Part shown: piece after piece, positions 44,058 through 56,614 of the stretch
Layout: each line of letters starts with the position of its first letter
Position numbering within the stretch: the first letter of the stretch is position 1
Source: Fusarium oxysporum f. sp. lycopersici 4287
Lineage: Eukaryota; Ascomycota; Sordariomycetes; Hypocreales; Nectriaceae
Assembly (NCBI RefSeq): GCF_000149955.1
Contig: NC_030996.1
Span: 2,271,301 to 2,335,300 of the forward strand
Direction: 5' to 3'
Length of the DNA stretch: 64,000 nucleotides
The notes under the pieces: model-generated
The model's input: only the letters and a program-made list of their open reading frames with translations
What the model was told of the DNA's origin: nothing
The model's database searches: none
Translations under genes and position numbers: made by a program

Positions 44058-46302
44058 ATGGGCCAAAAACGGTCCAGAAGTGGTGCGTGCCTTTCATCTG
44101 ACCTTGTCAACCCTTTGGTTCTACTAACTAATATGCGCCCTTTGTTCTGTTAGGGTGTTGGACATGCCGCCGGCGTCACCAAAAATGCGACGAAACGAGG
44201 CCGGAATGCTTAAACTGTCGTATACGAGGAGCTACTTGCGGTGGCTATGATATCCATCTGGATGACTTTTCTATGCATCGCAATGGCCAGATGGTATCAA
44301 AGGTCATGAGAACTGGCCCTCGTCGGCAAAACAAAGCTGTTAAGCAGCAAGGACCACGCTCAGAGGTCGGCCAACATGAAAGCAAGAGGACAGCGGACTC
44401 CGATCCTGCCGCAATATCGGTTGATGGCAATTTGATCCCGTCTGGAGAATCTCAGCTCCATCTTGACGATAGTCCCGTGGGCATAACGGACTCGGTAATA
44501 ATCTCTCAATTGACCATGAATCAAGACGTCATCACGCTCACAAACCAGGCCCCGTTTGTCATGCAGCATTCCACTACAAGCCCATCTCCAAGCTCTGTCG
44601 ATCGGGACCTTAATGATTCTCTTTCACCAGGGTCGGCATCGGCTGCGACTAGTGAGATGAGCAATGATGCGGGAATATCACACCAGAATAACAAAAGCTC
44701 GACGGCATGCAACACCGAGGTTTCAGATCTACAGAATCACCTCACTGTGTCTTTCGCCTCATCTAGTGCAGAGACAGAAGCCACTGTGTTGCCTGCCCAT
44801 TGTGGACCAGAAGATTTCTTCGTTGATGATGCCATATCAGACTCCTGGCTGCGTCTTGAGGACAGCAACGACGAGGAAACCTCAGACATTAGAATCACTG
44901 TGGAATCGGAGACCGCAAACCGTATCTTGTCCCGGATCAGCGGCACTCCGTCTGTGCCGTCTTCAATTCCCGACCCTTTCGACGACTATCTGTTCTGCCA
45001 CTGTAATATCATCGTTCCATCCAGATTCTCGATAAACTCAGCTAACAGTTCGATGACAGATATGCAGAATCTTTCTCTTTGCCTTTACCCCATGAGGCCA
45101 GATTGCAACCCGTACCGTGACATCTACGGCGACCTTGCAGTGCGTTCCCACCCGTTACGAAACACAATACTATTTGCCTCTGCATCCCATCTAGTAAACT
45201 TGGGAAGATTGCCCAAATTCGCTCTTCAACCATACCGCAAGGCCATGAGAGTGGCGTTCCGAGAGGGTATAGCCATAGAGACCGACCTCGAAGGACTCGC
45301 CGCTACAGCTCTACTGTCTGTAGTATTTGATGTACAAGAGCAACACACAAAACCCTGGAATATATACTTGATGACTAATGGAAACAGGTTATTGATACTG
45401 GCTTGGACACTTGGAGTACGAGACTTCTTGGGTGCCGTCGTCTACTTAGAAACGCCATGGACAAATCGAATGGAACCAATGGACGGTTTCTTCAATGCAT
45501 GATCGTTCAATACAATTGGGCTGCTACTATGAGCCGCACACTTCTTAGGGATGTTGTGTCTCAGGAGATGCTTGACGAGATTGGAACCGTCATCCAAGGT
45601 CAGTAACTCTCACTGTCTTCACTTCAACATGTGTATCCCCCGCTGATAGCACATCTCTTCAAAGTCCCTGGACCGGATATGGAGGTTGAAAGCACGCAAG
45701 GGGCCAGAATACAGTCCCTCTGGTGGCATAATCTCCCTGATCATACTATGCACCTCATGTTCCGTGAGGTGACGGATCTCGCTGCCCAAGTCCATCAGAT
45801 GAAAGCATCCCGCAATTCAGTGGACGACACTCTTAAACTTATGGCTCAAGCCGGCGAGCTCGTTCGGAGCTTGGAAAACTGGACCCCAGACGTGTCGATG
45901 GTGGATTTAGAGTACACAGATTCCGTCGAGCATTTTAACGCCATATGGCAGCTTGGATTACTTTGCTTCATCCACCACGAAATTTACACTCTCGATTCCA
46001 TCGACCCTCGCATCCAGAAATACGTAGCCATGGCTATCGAACCTCTCCGGAAACTCTCATGGCTACAGGCCTGTCTTTTTCCTCTTTTCATGCTCGCGGT
46101 GCATGCTCAGACATCCGAATCTCGGTCGGCGATCGAAGATTCCCTCAGTATGATGCATACTTCGCTGGGTTTTCAGACTCCGCTTACTCTACTTCTGTCT
46201 CTTAAAAAGATTTGGAGCTACTCTGATACATACGGAGCTAGCGCCTCCAGATGGCGAGACTTGGTCAAAAACACGTCAGGGGAGTTTAATATTTTATTAT
46301 AA
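44058..46302 (+). CDS. Zn2Cys6 regulator with Fungal_trans_2-like region, 683 aa
   Basis: Exons are 44058..44082, 44154..45331, 45388..45598 and 45665..46302. The first exon codes only eight residues plus one base; the 71-nt intron falls just before the first cysteine, a position seen in many fungal regulators. The cluster has Cys at 10, 13, 20, 27, 30 and 36-37. A Ser-rich linker (about 70-270) precedes a helical region with YRDIYGDLAVRSHPLRNTIL, FALQPYRKAMRVAF and, after the second intron, TGLDTWSTRLLGCRRLL, typical of PF11951. It likely controls the divergent MFS gene. Intron 3 uses a GTCAGT donor. Confidence 0.88.
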
Positions 46303-46540
46303 GTTTGCAAGCACAGTCTGGAGCGCATGTGGAATAAGTGCTGATTATTTCTTATCTTCTTTCGTGGATATCATTTTACTTAGTTATCTTTCCCTCTATC
46401 TGGCTTTGCTTTAATTGGGCTATTTTACACCTAAATTCAAAGAAATACCACAGATATTAAAATAGAAATAATATATTTAATGCTGAGTTATATCACCAGT
46501 ACGAGCTAGTAATATGAATCTTGAAATTAATTTCATACTA

Positions 46541-46795
46541 CTAAGATGCCGCTGTGGTGACCATATTTGTCGTCCTCTTCATCGCTTTTCTCGTCATGCC
46601 TATCCTGAAACTGGCCACACCACTTGATTTAGGGCCTGCCGATAACGCATAGCTGTATCCTTGGCTCATGGCCTTCGCATGAGGGATGGATTCTCGAGGT
46701 GGACGGAGTTGGGCTCGTTGTCCGGAACGTGAAGCAGTGGCCGTAAGTGATGGACGGCGGAGACTATCGACGGGAATTGATAGTTTCTGGCACTC
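46541..46795 (-). pseudogene. Open coding-like remnant without start
   Basis: An 85-codon open minus-strand frame with coding texture (REYxIP-like, KAMSQGYSYALSAG, MTRKAMKRTTN) ends at TAG 46543-46541. It has no ATG until residue 47 and stops upstream at TGA. It may be the last exon of a lost gene. No family is recognised. Confidence 0.2.
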
Positions 46796-46912
46796 TCAAA
46801 CACAAACTCTAATGATGGAGAGCTTTCAAAACTTTAAAAAATAAAAAATAAATGTATCGAGATACCAATAATAATTATAATACTAATCGAAAGCTCCCCT
46901 GCTTCATCTGCA

Positions 46913-48675
46913 CTAAACTGCTAGCTGCTGCATATGCTGGGCTGAAAACAGCTGCTCCTTCGCCACGACCTTCTCCGGATGAAGTGCCTCAGGAGTAACA
47001 TAGAAGCCAAACCCAGCAGCATTCTGCCCATGCGCATAGTTGGCGGTGATGGGGCTTATATTCAGTAGGCTCGTCGCCCATGCCTTTGTTTCGGGCTCCG
47101 CCTCTAGGACACTCATCGCCACCCCCATAGGGAACAGGTAGAGGAACGAGGGTTCCTTGCTTCGGCAATGATGATGAGTTACCCATTCAAAAACTCGACA
47201 AATCTCCATGGCAGGGTCGCGCACCGTGACAGCACCGCCGGGTCGTCGAAGCGGTTCAAACGATAAATAGTTAGTGGCTGGTTCATCGGGCATGGCAGCA
47301 TCAGCACACGCTTCGATGCGCGCGCTTGCGCTCACTGGGTCGATCTTCCAGTAAAGCGCGATGAGCCACATCAGTGTAGCATTGTAGAGCATGAGCTCTG
47401 TCGCAAGTGCGAACTTGCCTAACCTCAGTCGCCCCGACTGCCTGGAAGTACCAATAGAACCAAGAGCCTCGGCTGCTCGGCCATTAAGTTGGGGTGTGTT
47501 GCCGGCGTCGGATTCAACATGGTTGCCAGAACGGGCTTGCCATTGCCATCGCCAGAGGTAGAGGGCAACAAGCTGCTTCTCAACTCTTTCCAGCAACTCT
47601 GCTCTTGAGTTTGGCCCATCGTCATCCATTGACTGGGTTGCTTCGTGGTCCTGCAGAATCCCCGGCACAACCACCAAGATGTCCAAGAGCTGGCTTTGTG
47701 GCGTCTTGAATCCTTTGTTACGCTCAAATGGGACCATCCGCCAGCGCTCCTCTTCGAGAAAGAGACGCTGTTTTCCGTATAGACCTGCAACAAGCTGGAG
47801 GTCTAATTTAATATCATAATCTTGACTTGAGGAGCTTATTTGATCTTACCAAAGTTGCCCTTGTTGCCTCGAACGCATTGAGAAAAGGCTGCGCCTGAAA
47901 GGCCTCTGGCCCACAGAGGTGCAGCAGCCTCGCAAGCCCTCGGAGATGGAACACAGCACCAGTTTGGTCGGCGTAGGATGCCTGGGTAAAGTCAGCGTCA
48001 TGTAATCTTCAACCTCGGCTTCCGGTCCCCACAGCATGCATCAGCAGCACAAGAATGGGCACCAGCAAATGTTGCCCTTCCTGAACAGCGCCGCTTCCCA
48101 GTGCACCAGCCAATGTCTTCAAGCACTTTCCATACTGCACAACACCCTTGAGTTCAATGTCTGGCTTATGGTTAGATCTCCCAAAGTTGGCCTCAGAAAG
48201 CGCCTTGGTGGCATCCAGGGAGAGACTTCCAAGCTTCCCAGCAGCCGCCTGGTCAAGCCACGGGGTTCCATAGCTTCGCCAGACAAAGTTGGAGAACATG
48301 AAAGCGAAGCAAAAGTCTCCCTGGAACGCAATCAGGCTCATCTCAGGAGGTGGGGACGCTACTCGGCTCATGGTTGAGGGCGTGGCTTTGTGGCCGGAGT
48401 GCGAGGCATTTTGTAGGGACACTTCGTCTCGAGGAAAGGGGGCTGTCGAAGTATGATGCCAAAGTCGCTCCCTGTTGAACCCCAAGCATTCAAAGCCCCC
48501 TTTCGTGCAGCGAAGACAGACGGGTTTGGTTTCATCTAGGACCACCCAAGCAATCAGGATCGCCGATCGGGCGCGATTGAGCGTGATATGGAGTAACGGA
48601 GCAGATCTTACCGCACTTTACTCGGCGCTTTCTGCAGGTATTGCAACCTTTGCTACGGCCTGGAACACCCACCAT
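46913..48675 (-). CDS. Zn2Cys6 regulator, four exons, 523 aa
   Basis: Minus-strand exons are 48612..48675, 48033..48535, 47850..47981 and 46913..47785. The first exon ends one base after the third cysteine and the second opens with DETKP, rebuilding a complete cluster (Cys 11, 14, 21, 28, 31, 38). Downstream: GKCLKTLAGAL, HLLVPILVLLMHA, GAVFHLRGLARLLHLCGP, FLEEERWRMVPFE and a long helical C-terminus, the common layout of fungal regulators of this class. Intron 2 has an unusual GTGGGG donor but restores the frame. It is divergent from the secreted hydrolase at 49218 and probably controls it. Confidence 0.88.
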
Positions 48676-49217
48676 GCTGGCATCAATTGGAACTCGTCGC
48701 AGTTGTTGAGTTGGCCGGTACTAGAGAGTTCCTCGGCTGCTCGCGCAATGATTCCTTTTGGGGTGACAGCCACTTATATAACTTGGGCCATGCATTGGTA
48801 GGGCTTAGCGGCGGATAAGAGCTACGGTAGCGCCGGCATTAGTGCTGACCTAGCTGAAGCCTAGTGCTGACCAATCGTATTACCCGGTCATGGATGGTCG
48901 ACTCTGGCAGTTCTGGGAGTGGAGAATGTCAATGGGCGCAGGGCTGGCGGAGTAAGATCCGATCCCGAGATGGACACTGTTGGCAAGAGTGGAGAGGAGG
49001 AAGCCATTTCTAGATACAATCAGCGAGATTCAGGCATGGCTAGGTTTATAGAGCTTTAAAGGCTTCATTGTCACCGTGGTTGCGATGGTCTACGATTGGG
49101 CATTTCATGTATAAAAGGGCAGGGTCTGGTGCATCCAGGCATCTTATTCCCACCATCAACCACCGACAATATTCAGCCCTCAAACTTCTTTGACAATCCA
49201 CTACTTCAATATTCAAT
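48676..49217. promoter_or_regulatory. Divergent promoter of regulator and hydrolase, TATA at 49110
   Basis: A clean TATAAAA lies at 49110-49116, about 105 bp before the hydrolase ATG, followed by a pyrimidine-rich leader ending TTCAATATTCAATATG. CCGGCATTAG/CCGGTCATG words near 48830-48890 are possible regulator sites. Confidence 0.5.
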
Positions 49218-50542
49218 ATGCATTCCTCTCTCATGTTTCTCGCATCCCTCATGGTGCATGGCCTTGCTGTCGGCAAATCCATTTCCCCCGGCACTGCGCA
49301 GCTCACCCAACCCTACTACCCACCAAATGCCAACTGCTGGGAGTACAAAGTTCCCGTCACCATCACCTCTGAGAACGTGGTCTTTGACTTTCCGGACTGG
49401 GAAGACGACTATGCTCTCCAAGACTTCCTAACGGCTGCAACGACTCGAGACAGTGCTAGATACCCGAGCCCCATTGTCGGCACCAAGAATGAGACTGCAA
49501 CTTACACCTTGGCCGCATCCTTCTGCACGCCAAAGCATTCGGGCAAGAAGACTATCATTCTTGCGACTCACGGCATCGGGCAGGCTCGGACTCACTGGAA
49601 CGCTGCCCACCAGCCAGACGAGTACAACTTCGTCCAGCATGCTATCAGCAAAGGGTACTCGGTCTGGTTCTATGACCGTCTCGGCACCGGCGAGTCTGAA
49701 AAGTGGGTAACATATTTTCCATGCACAGGCTAGTAGCTGACCTCATCATGCAGAGTCTCTGGATTCACAAACCAGCTTCGCAAGCAAAAGGCCATCCTCG
49801 TTCAGCTCGCTAAGATCGTCAAGTCCGGCCAATACACAGGTACCTTTGGAAAGCCTGACAAGCTCGCCGTTATGGGCTTTTCCTTTGGATCGTTTATCAC
49901 ACACTTTGCCGTAGCCGAGAACCCAACCATTGCAGATGCCGCCATCTTGACGGCCATCAACTACAACACGACGGGACTGAACGCCAAAGGCTTGATTCGC
50001 TCTTTCGTACCCCGAGTGGCATCCCTACAAAACCCCCGCCGTTTCGGACTACTGAACTCTGGATATTTAACCTGGGTTGATGCCATTGCGCAGCTCAACA
50101 CGCAAGTATTGCCCACTATTCAACAGTACGCCGCTGCTAACCGCAACCATCTATAGCTACTTCAAGTACCCGTACTATGATCTTCCCACAGCATCCTACT
50201 GTGAGGAATACAAGCAGGCATTTGCCATCGGAGAGTTTCTGACTATTGCTGATGGCGACTTTGACGCCAGTGGTTTCACCGGAGCTGCTCTCGTAGGCGC
50301 CCTGTTTCTTGACACAAGACCCTGAAGCTAATAGGATACAGGCCATCACTGGAGAGACGGACTACATTATCTGCGATGGGGAGTGTCGAGGCATCTTTGA
50401 GGAGCCGGCACGAACCATCTGGAAGAATGCCAAATTTGAGCCCTACTTGCACCCACACGCGAGCCATAATTTCAATTTTCACCACAATGCTACCGGCGCC
50501 TATGGGGTTATCACCGGTTTCCTCGAATCAAACGGTCTTTAA
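49218..50542 (+). CDS. Secreted alpha/beta hydrolase, 397 aa
   Basis: Signal peptide at residues 1-18 (MHSSLMFLASLMVHGLAVG). Exons are 49218..49702, 49754..50125, 50157..50292 and 50342..50542. Nucleophile motif GFSFGS puts the catalytic Ser at about 205; ATHGIGQARTHW is the oxyanion-side HG loop; DRLGTGES the usual DxxGxG turn; the late HASHNFNFHHNA supplies the catalytic His and ITGETDYIIC the acid. Lipase/esterase-like, acting outside the cell. The second intron would be only 31 nt (50126..50156, with a CTAAC branch site). No other donor restores the frame, so either a very short intron or a one-base lesion is present. Confidence 0.82.
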
Positions 50543-52394
50543 GCAGGGGGTGTACTTAGACGGTGGGATCCGTATGAGATGGACGATGATGGCGGGAGCA
50601 CATGGGACTTTCAATTCTTCTTTTATCACGTAGTTTATTTTGAGGGGGTGTTTTTCTTATGAAAAATGAAAATGAAGAAAAAAATGGAAGTTGGTTGTTT
50701 CTTGGATGACTCTAATCACAATTCTCATTGCTTATTAGTAGCCCCGATAATTCGATTAGAATAGATAGCCTCTATAAAGAGATCAGGAAAACCAAGATTC
50801 CGGCGTGCAATACCCCAGAAATAAACCCAACTTTTCTAGACTATAACTTTTCTAGACTAGTTCTGCGTGTTACTCGTTCTCGTGAAAGAAAAGAAATCCG
50901 GCGGACTGAGACCTTGAATAGTAGTGCCCCCCTGCGGCTGACTATCCGTTTCCTGACGAGAATCGGCTGACTTGCTACCGGGTGATTGGCCCTAAAACGA
51001 AACATGGGTTAGGAAAGGAAGTAAGAACGAGGGAAACCTAGGTTAGAGGGTACTAACCGAATCATGGCTCCGCGCATAGCTATCATTCTGCTTGTTGCGC
51101 CCTTCAGAGGGAACTGTCGATCCGGTGGGGGTGCCTGTACTGGATGAGAACTAATAGCTGTTGCCCAGTGAAACCGTATCAGGACGTACGTGATGAATCC
51201 ATATCACAATGTTTGAATATCCTCTCTCGAAGAGGAGCGAAAACTTTGAGTCGTTCAGGAAGCGAGATATCGCCGTGAAGACGGATTAAGTAGTTGATAT
51301 TTCAATTGCATGCTAGTCTTTACTTCACCATGAATATATAGAAGGAATTCCAACATGAATAGATGAGTCTGAAGGGCCTCTAGGTTTACGTCCTGCTGAA
51401 TCTCAGTACCCAATGTCTATCGTATGCGAGCTGCCGCGGCAAACATTAAGTCAAGTCCTGCCTCATGCCGTGCCTACGATGACCAAAAGCGACGGGGGAC
51501 TGCCCGGGGAATAGCATAAAAACCCAGACCCCAGTTTCTAATCCAGTTCAAGAAAGTAACTACGAGCAGCCGAGATAAGTTTGAATTCCAAATATGAGAT
51601 TCTGTGATATTAGGGGTGGACTAGGTCAGGCAGACTGCAGCCAATAAACCTCTCACCCACCGCCTCTGGACACAGTGGCGGCCACGAATTCACCTCCAAG
51701 GCAGAATCCCTCGAGATTCATTGGTTTCGCCATGCCTGGGTTTGTGGTGCCTTCTGACCTAGGGGTTAGAGGCTGAACACGTCAATGCAGCTCCCAATGT
51801 GGAATCAACTTGCTGACCTGGTTGACGGCATCTTAAATAGTCTGCTATTCCTCTTTGGGAAAGAGATTGCGAGCTGCCTCGACGTGGCTGTGATGACAGC
51901 TCCACCATGGTTGCACCCCTGTCTGCGACCTGCGAGTTGACGAGGGATATGATTGGCCCTTGTTCAGACGGCTTTGTTTCCGCCGGATCTGCATCTTCAA
52001 GCAATTTCAGATGCGTCTTCCGTGAGATTGAGCTGGATCAAGGATTTACTTCTTTAACCAGCGAATTGTGGCTTCACAATGCCTGTCATTGACCACCAAT
52101 ATTCGCCTGAGATAGGGCTGAGATATCACAGCCCAGTCCCGACCCTGGCATTTCCAGTCAGCATTTCCAAGCCATCCCAGAGTATAGAGGTGTGTAAACA
52201 TGGCGAGTCTGGTAGGGCGGCCCAAGGCGTCTGGCAATACCGATATGTAAAGTCATCCCGTTCTATATAAACTTGTCTCTGTCTCGCAGGTTCCGTCTCC
52301 ATCCTGCTCAGTCTTCCTACACACTTACACCATACACAACCAATTCCCCTTCAACTCTACCTCTTATCCCCTTCTCCACCAATCACCTCACAAC
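50543..52394. other. Intergenic between hydrolase and DUF1223 gene
   Basis: No gene is supported in about 1.8 kb. Antisense frames near 51759-52092 cancel each other. A TATATAA at 52264-52270 and a CT-rich leader (52290-52390) belong to the DUF1223 gene. Confidence 0.4.
52264..52270 (+). promoter_or_regulatory. TATA box of DUF1223 gene
   Basis: TATATAA lies 125 bp before the ATG at 52395, followed by a long C/T-rich leader typical of well-expressed fungal genes. Confidence 0.5.
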
Positions 52395-53180
52395 ATGGCT
52401 GCCATCCTTCGCAAGCTCTTCCGCCGCAAGAAGCAGCCCCCTCTGGTCTGCTCCATTTCCCTTGATGACCAGGGCCATCCCATGGGTGAAGACCCAAATC
52501 ACAAGCACACAGCCGCCTGTTTCATCGACTTTGAGCCCCTCGCCGTGGTCGAGTTCTTCCAGTCCCAAGGCTGCCAGGCCTGTCCTCCCGTCGTTCCTGG
52601 CATTCTCCAGGGCGCAAACCACCCAAACCTCCTTCTTCTGACCTACAACGTAACGCTCTTTGACCATATGGGCTGGAAGGATACCTTTGCCAAGTCTGCC
52701 TGGGACCAGCGCCAGCGGGCCTATGCCATGAAGCAGCAGCGCAAGACCATTTTCACTCCGCAGGTCATCGTCAACGGTGTAGCTGATGGCTCCGGTGCCG
52801 GCGGCAAGGAGGGTGTCCAGGAGATTGTGCAGCGAGCCAGGGCCGCCCAGATGGACAGACCTTGGCACATTTACCTTGATGTCAATGACACGGACGTCAG
52901 GATCGATTCTGACGCTGAAATGGCGGAGGAACATGACATTATCCTTGTCCTCTACAGAAGTGGTGACGAGAAAGTCAAGATCGGCAAGGGGCCCAACAAG
53001 GGCGTAAAGCTTGATCATCGCAATGTAGTCACGGACGTGTTCAAGATTGGGAAGTGGACCGGTGGTGATAGTACACTGCCCCTTCCAGCCTCCAAGGATT
53101 CAATGAAACCAGGGGAGAATGCCGTTGTTCTGGTTCAAGAGGGCGCTGGTGGCCCTATTGTTGCCGTTGCCAAGGTTTAG
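52395..53180 (+). CDS. DUF1223 (thioredoxin-like) family protein, 261 aa
   Basis: Intronless. After a basic N-terminus (RKLFRRKKQ) the DUF1223 core is complete: VVEFFQSQGCQACPP with C60 and C63, LLLLTYNVTLFDHMGWKDTFA, QRAYAMKQQRKTIFTPQVIVNG and the C-terminal beta part VLVQEGAGGPIVAVAKV. The family has a thioredoxin-like fold with CxxC and unknown substrate; it is shared by bacteria and ascomycetes. There is no signal peptide, so it is cytosolic. High GC at third positions and a TATA box suggest good expression. Confidence 0.93.
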   Translation: MAAILRKLFRRKKQPPLVCSISLDDQGHPMGEDPNHKHTAACFIDFEPLAVVEFFQSQGCQACPPVVPGILQGANHPNLLLLTYNVTLFDHMGWKDTFAKSAWDQRQRAYAMKQQRKTIFTPQVIVNGVADGSGAGGKEGVQEIVQRARAAQMDRPWHIYLDVNDTDVRIDSDAEMAEEHDIILVLYRSGDEKVKIGKGPNKGVKLDHRNVVTDVFKIGKWTGGDSTLPLPASKDSMKPGENAVVLVQEGAGGPIVAVAKV

Positions 53181-53295
53181 AGACTGGCGGAGGTCCTGTG
53201 TAGGGCACTACCTGCTTCCGCATGTCAAAATATAGCCTCCCAAGACCTTTTAACCGTATTAGCTCATATCCTTAATGAGAAATGTTTTACCCTTT
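53181..53295. other. 3' flank of DUF1223 gene
   Basis: Short untranslated region; nothing else is seen. Confidence 0.4.
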
Positions 53296-53574
53296 TTAAT
53301 CCTTCCGCTGAAAAACTTGTAGTTCACATGCCATGAGGAGAGGCCCTCGGGATGCCTGCTCGACTCCGAGTCCCGCCCATAATCCATCACAAGGCTGCGT
53401 CGCGGTTGGTGCTATGCAGGATCCTGCCCTGAGCGCACTTGTTATCTCACCAATCTTCCTGTTGAGGTGGAACTCTGGGGAAAGCCCCAAGACATGCTGA
53501 AATGCCGCCGAGGACAGGCTCCGGAAGAGTGACTGAGAGACAGGGATCCAGAGGACACCTATAGTTAATAGCAC
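53296..53574 (-). pseudogene. ABC transporter transmembrane-domain scrap (HMT1-type)
   Basis: The minus-strand frame reads WIPVSQSLFRSLSSAAFQHV then LSPEFHLNRKIGEITSALRAG. This is the helix 2 / intracellular-loop segment of half-size ABC exporters (AFxHVLxLsxxFHLxRKxGE). After about 50 matching residues the match ends, and upstream the sequence becomes AT-rich. Only a small internal piece of the gene is left. Confidence 0.6.
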
Positions 53575-54117
53575 TTAGCTTAAGAAGCTAAGCTATATTA
53601 TACACTCGCTAATTATATCTATGCCTATCTTCTTAAATCTTCATAGATAAAAGGCTACAACGTGCATAAACAAACAACGCACTTTCCAATTAGGTAGGAG
53701 TTATACTTAAATCTAATATCTTAAGAATTCTATAAAATTAATATTAACCCTAAATAGCTAAAAACCTTAATATAAATAATTAACTTTATGTATTAAAATA
53801 TGAATATTTCCTTAGAATTCCACTTATTTTATTTTATTTAGTTTTATAAGGAAATCTATTTATATTATAATTTATATTCTATTTTAATATTTCTTATAAG
53901 AAATAAAATATTTCAAAATCCAGGAAAATCTATATTATTAACATAAATCCTATTACTCAGGGTTATTTTTATAGATTTCTAGTTATTTTAATTAGAGCTT
54001 TGACTTATTACAAGGTAGGTCTTTTTCAGTGCACAGTATAGTGCGTCGCTCGCTTACCCCGCACGCTATACTAAAAATAATATATTATAAGATCTATGTC
54101 TAACATATACTATATCC
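53575..54117. other. AT-rich island
   Basis: Strongly AT-rich, with TTATTTTA/TATAAG words; it truncates the ABC scrap and abuts the regulator 3' end. Probably RIP-degraded DNA. Confidence 0.55.
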
Positions 54118-56614
54118 CTACCTACCATTCTCACACCAGCTGCTATTCCAAGCGTCCGGATCTGCTACTTGACCATTGATTAGACTATTGAAGAAAGCGG
54201 CATCAACTCCCTGGAATGCCCAATAAGCTGCGTCTGCCATGACATCAGGCATGGGTAGATCAAAGGTTTCCAGCTCTTGATTCTGATGGGCCGTTGTAAG
54301 GGTACAGATTGGCGATATATGTCCCTCGTCGCTGATGCGCAGACGCTGTAGCTGCTGCTGCGTCGGCTGAAGCACTATATCACTTGATTGTGATGAGGCG
54401 ATGTGCGATGACATTGAAGTTCGCTCGAAGGAGGCAGAAGAATCAAGCCTGGTAGTTATAGCTGATGTCAAAGTCGTGTATGAGTAATCTGTTTGAGTTG
54501 TGCTCGGAGACGGATCGGGCCATCGTGTAGGAGAGACATCAGGCGCCAACCTGACGTTTCCAAAATATGGAATCGCAAGGTAAAAAGAACGCTTCCCTTG
54601 CCCTACATCATTGCCGTCTTGGGTTTCTTTCACAATGCCGCAGCTGTAAGTATCACCGCTCTCGGCAGAATCCGCTTCGAGGGCGAGTAATTTCCTTGCC
54701 AGCTTGGCAGTCTCCCTTGTCAACTCATCGTTGTTTAACCGATTAAGCTCATCCAAGGTATCTATCGTCTTTTCTATCAGCGCCCGGTCTTCTAGGCGTT
54801 GATGCGTAAGCAGCCATGTGGAATCCTGGCTCTGGCCACTGAGATGGGCGAGTAAAAGGGTCAGAGAGGCCGTCAAGGCACAAAAGTCGACGATACGACA
54901 ACAGAAGACGATCCTGACAATGGACCGAAAAGGGATATACCTGCTCAGAACCTGGCGGCTCGCATATGTGCAAACGGTTTTGTTGTAGTCGTACCGATGA
55001 TCGGGGTCCTTTTTACGAAGAAGGTATGGCAAGTGCAAAACCGTGAGCAGATTGTAGTGAACGATTTGCATCTGCGCGTTTACAACTAGCGACATTACGT
55101 CGTCACCGCTCATATCTGGGCGGATATTCATTGGAGCCCACCAGTTGCTTGGTATGCTGTTCGCAATCTTGTTCATTAGGTTGTCGATCCTCTGGGTGTC
55201 TGCGAGATTATAGTCACCACGCTGGTTTCTGTTGATGATTTGTTCACATATATCAATCTGCACATTTTCCAGCCATTCTGCATCGGTTTGGCCGGCCATC
55301 TTCTCCTCGGATGAGAATTTAGCATTTGTGATGGAAGTCGACATGTCGAGAAGAAGAGATAAGTAGCGCTCCAGGTACGCGATATGTGCCCAGGCCACGT
55401 CGCCTGAGACACGAGTCGCTGGATCATGTTGCTTCAGTGCGCCATGGCGGGCTTTGCGATGCAGTCCCATGAACTGAGCCAGAGTTGAGGCACGTCGGAG
55501 GGATATTAGCGCCCGACGGAGGTTCCCGCAGTTAATGAGATAGGCCCCTTCAAATATGAGACACTCGAGCCCTTCAAGAGAATCCAGAAGCTGGTCATGG
55601 CAAGTCACCATGCTCGACGCCAAATAGTAATACCTCCGCATGGCTTCGTTAGCACCAACTCCCAGGTGAAGAGAACCTTGGTTGAACGAAGGATCCAGTT
55701 GCTGTATGCAAAGACAGAGTTGCAAGAATTTTCGTGCAAGAAGTACCGGGTGGGCGGTGATTGGAGGGAGGATAGATAGGATGCTAGGTGGTAGCCAATC
55801 CCCTTGATCAAACAACTGGCTGTAAGGATTACAGAGTAATTGCAGATAGATGGCGGCTCTGCCAGCCCCAAAGAGGACATTGGCATCTTGTTGAGATGGC
55901 AAAGCAGCGTGGAGAGTTCGACACGTATCCGCAAACTCGGGCAGGATAAAATCACTTGATTTAGTCGCGTCTTCTACAGGACTGCCCGAGCCTGTTTGAA
56001 TTGGGACAACTGGTGCCGCGATAGTGTTGTCCGATGTTACCTGGGACTCACGTCAGACTATTAGAGAGGTGATTGCCTTTGCAGCAGATGGCCACTCACC
56101 AGTGCGGTGTCAGTGACTACCCCAGGGACAGGGACACGGCGCAAATTGATACGAGCGTCCTGCCAGTCATCTCTCGCAATCGGGCATTCCGCCAATAGCT
56201 GGGGAACAAAGAACTGGCTCTGTGACGCATCATGCTGTGTCCCAGGACTATCCGTGAAAACCTTGACAGTGAGCCTCTCAAGCATCTGCTCTATCCTCTT
56301 TAGACTCTCCAAGGTTCTCGGATCTTCCTCAGGTTTAGGCACAGCAATGTCAACGAACTCCTGGCCAACGCAATGAGAGCCTCGACGTTGACATCCTACG
56401 CAGGTGGTAGCGGAGGGATGGTCGAAGAAGCATCGTGCTTTTCGTCTCTTGCCTGCAAAGAATGATTAATGCCATACAAAGAAAAAGGCGGGATAACCGA
56501 ATTCTCGGTTGTCAGGCTCGCACATTCTACGCAGCTATGAGTGCCCTTGCGCAAGAGTCGCCGAGGGGTAACTAACCCAACCGGCTCGATAGCACGTGCG
56601 CCTCCTTGATCCAT
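54118..56614 (-). CDS. Zn2Cys6 regulator with fungal_trans domain, 788 aa
   Basis: Minus-strand exons are 56524..56614, 56100..56452 and 54118..56040. Splicing rebuilds a cluster with Cys at 28, 31, 38, 48, 51 and 58 (nine residues between third and fourth Cys). A coiled segment follows (ESLKRIEQMLERL, 80-95). The PF04082-type region lies at about 200-560, with YLINCGNLRRALISLRRAST, MGLHRK and VAWAHIAYLERYLSLLLDM. The C-terminal 150 residues are Ser/Thr/Gln-rich (activation-like). It is head-to-head with the acyltransferase at 57030, suggesting direct control. Confidence 0.9.

Noticed and set aside
47750..47795. Apparent one-base insertion in an A/T run of the regulator gene
   Set aside because: The frame is restored by the acceptor at 47786/47785 rather than the earlier CAG, so no lesion is needed.
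52383..53018. 211-aa minus-strand frame
   Set aside because: Antisense shadow of the GC-rich DUF1223 gene.
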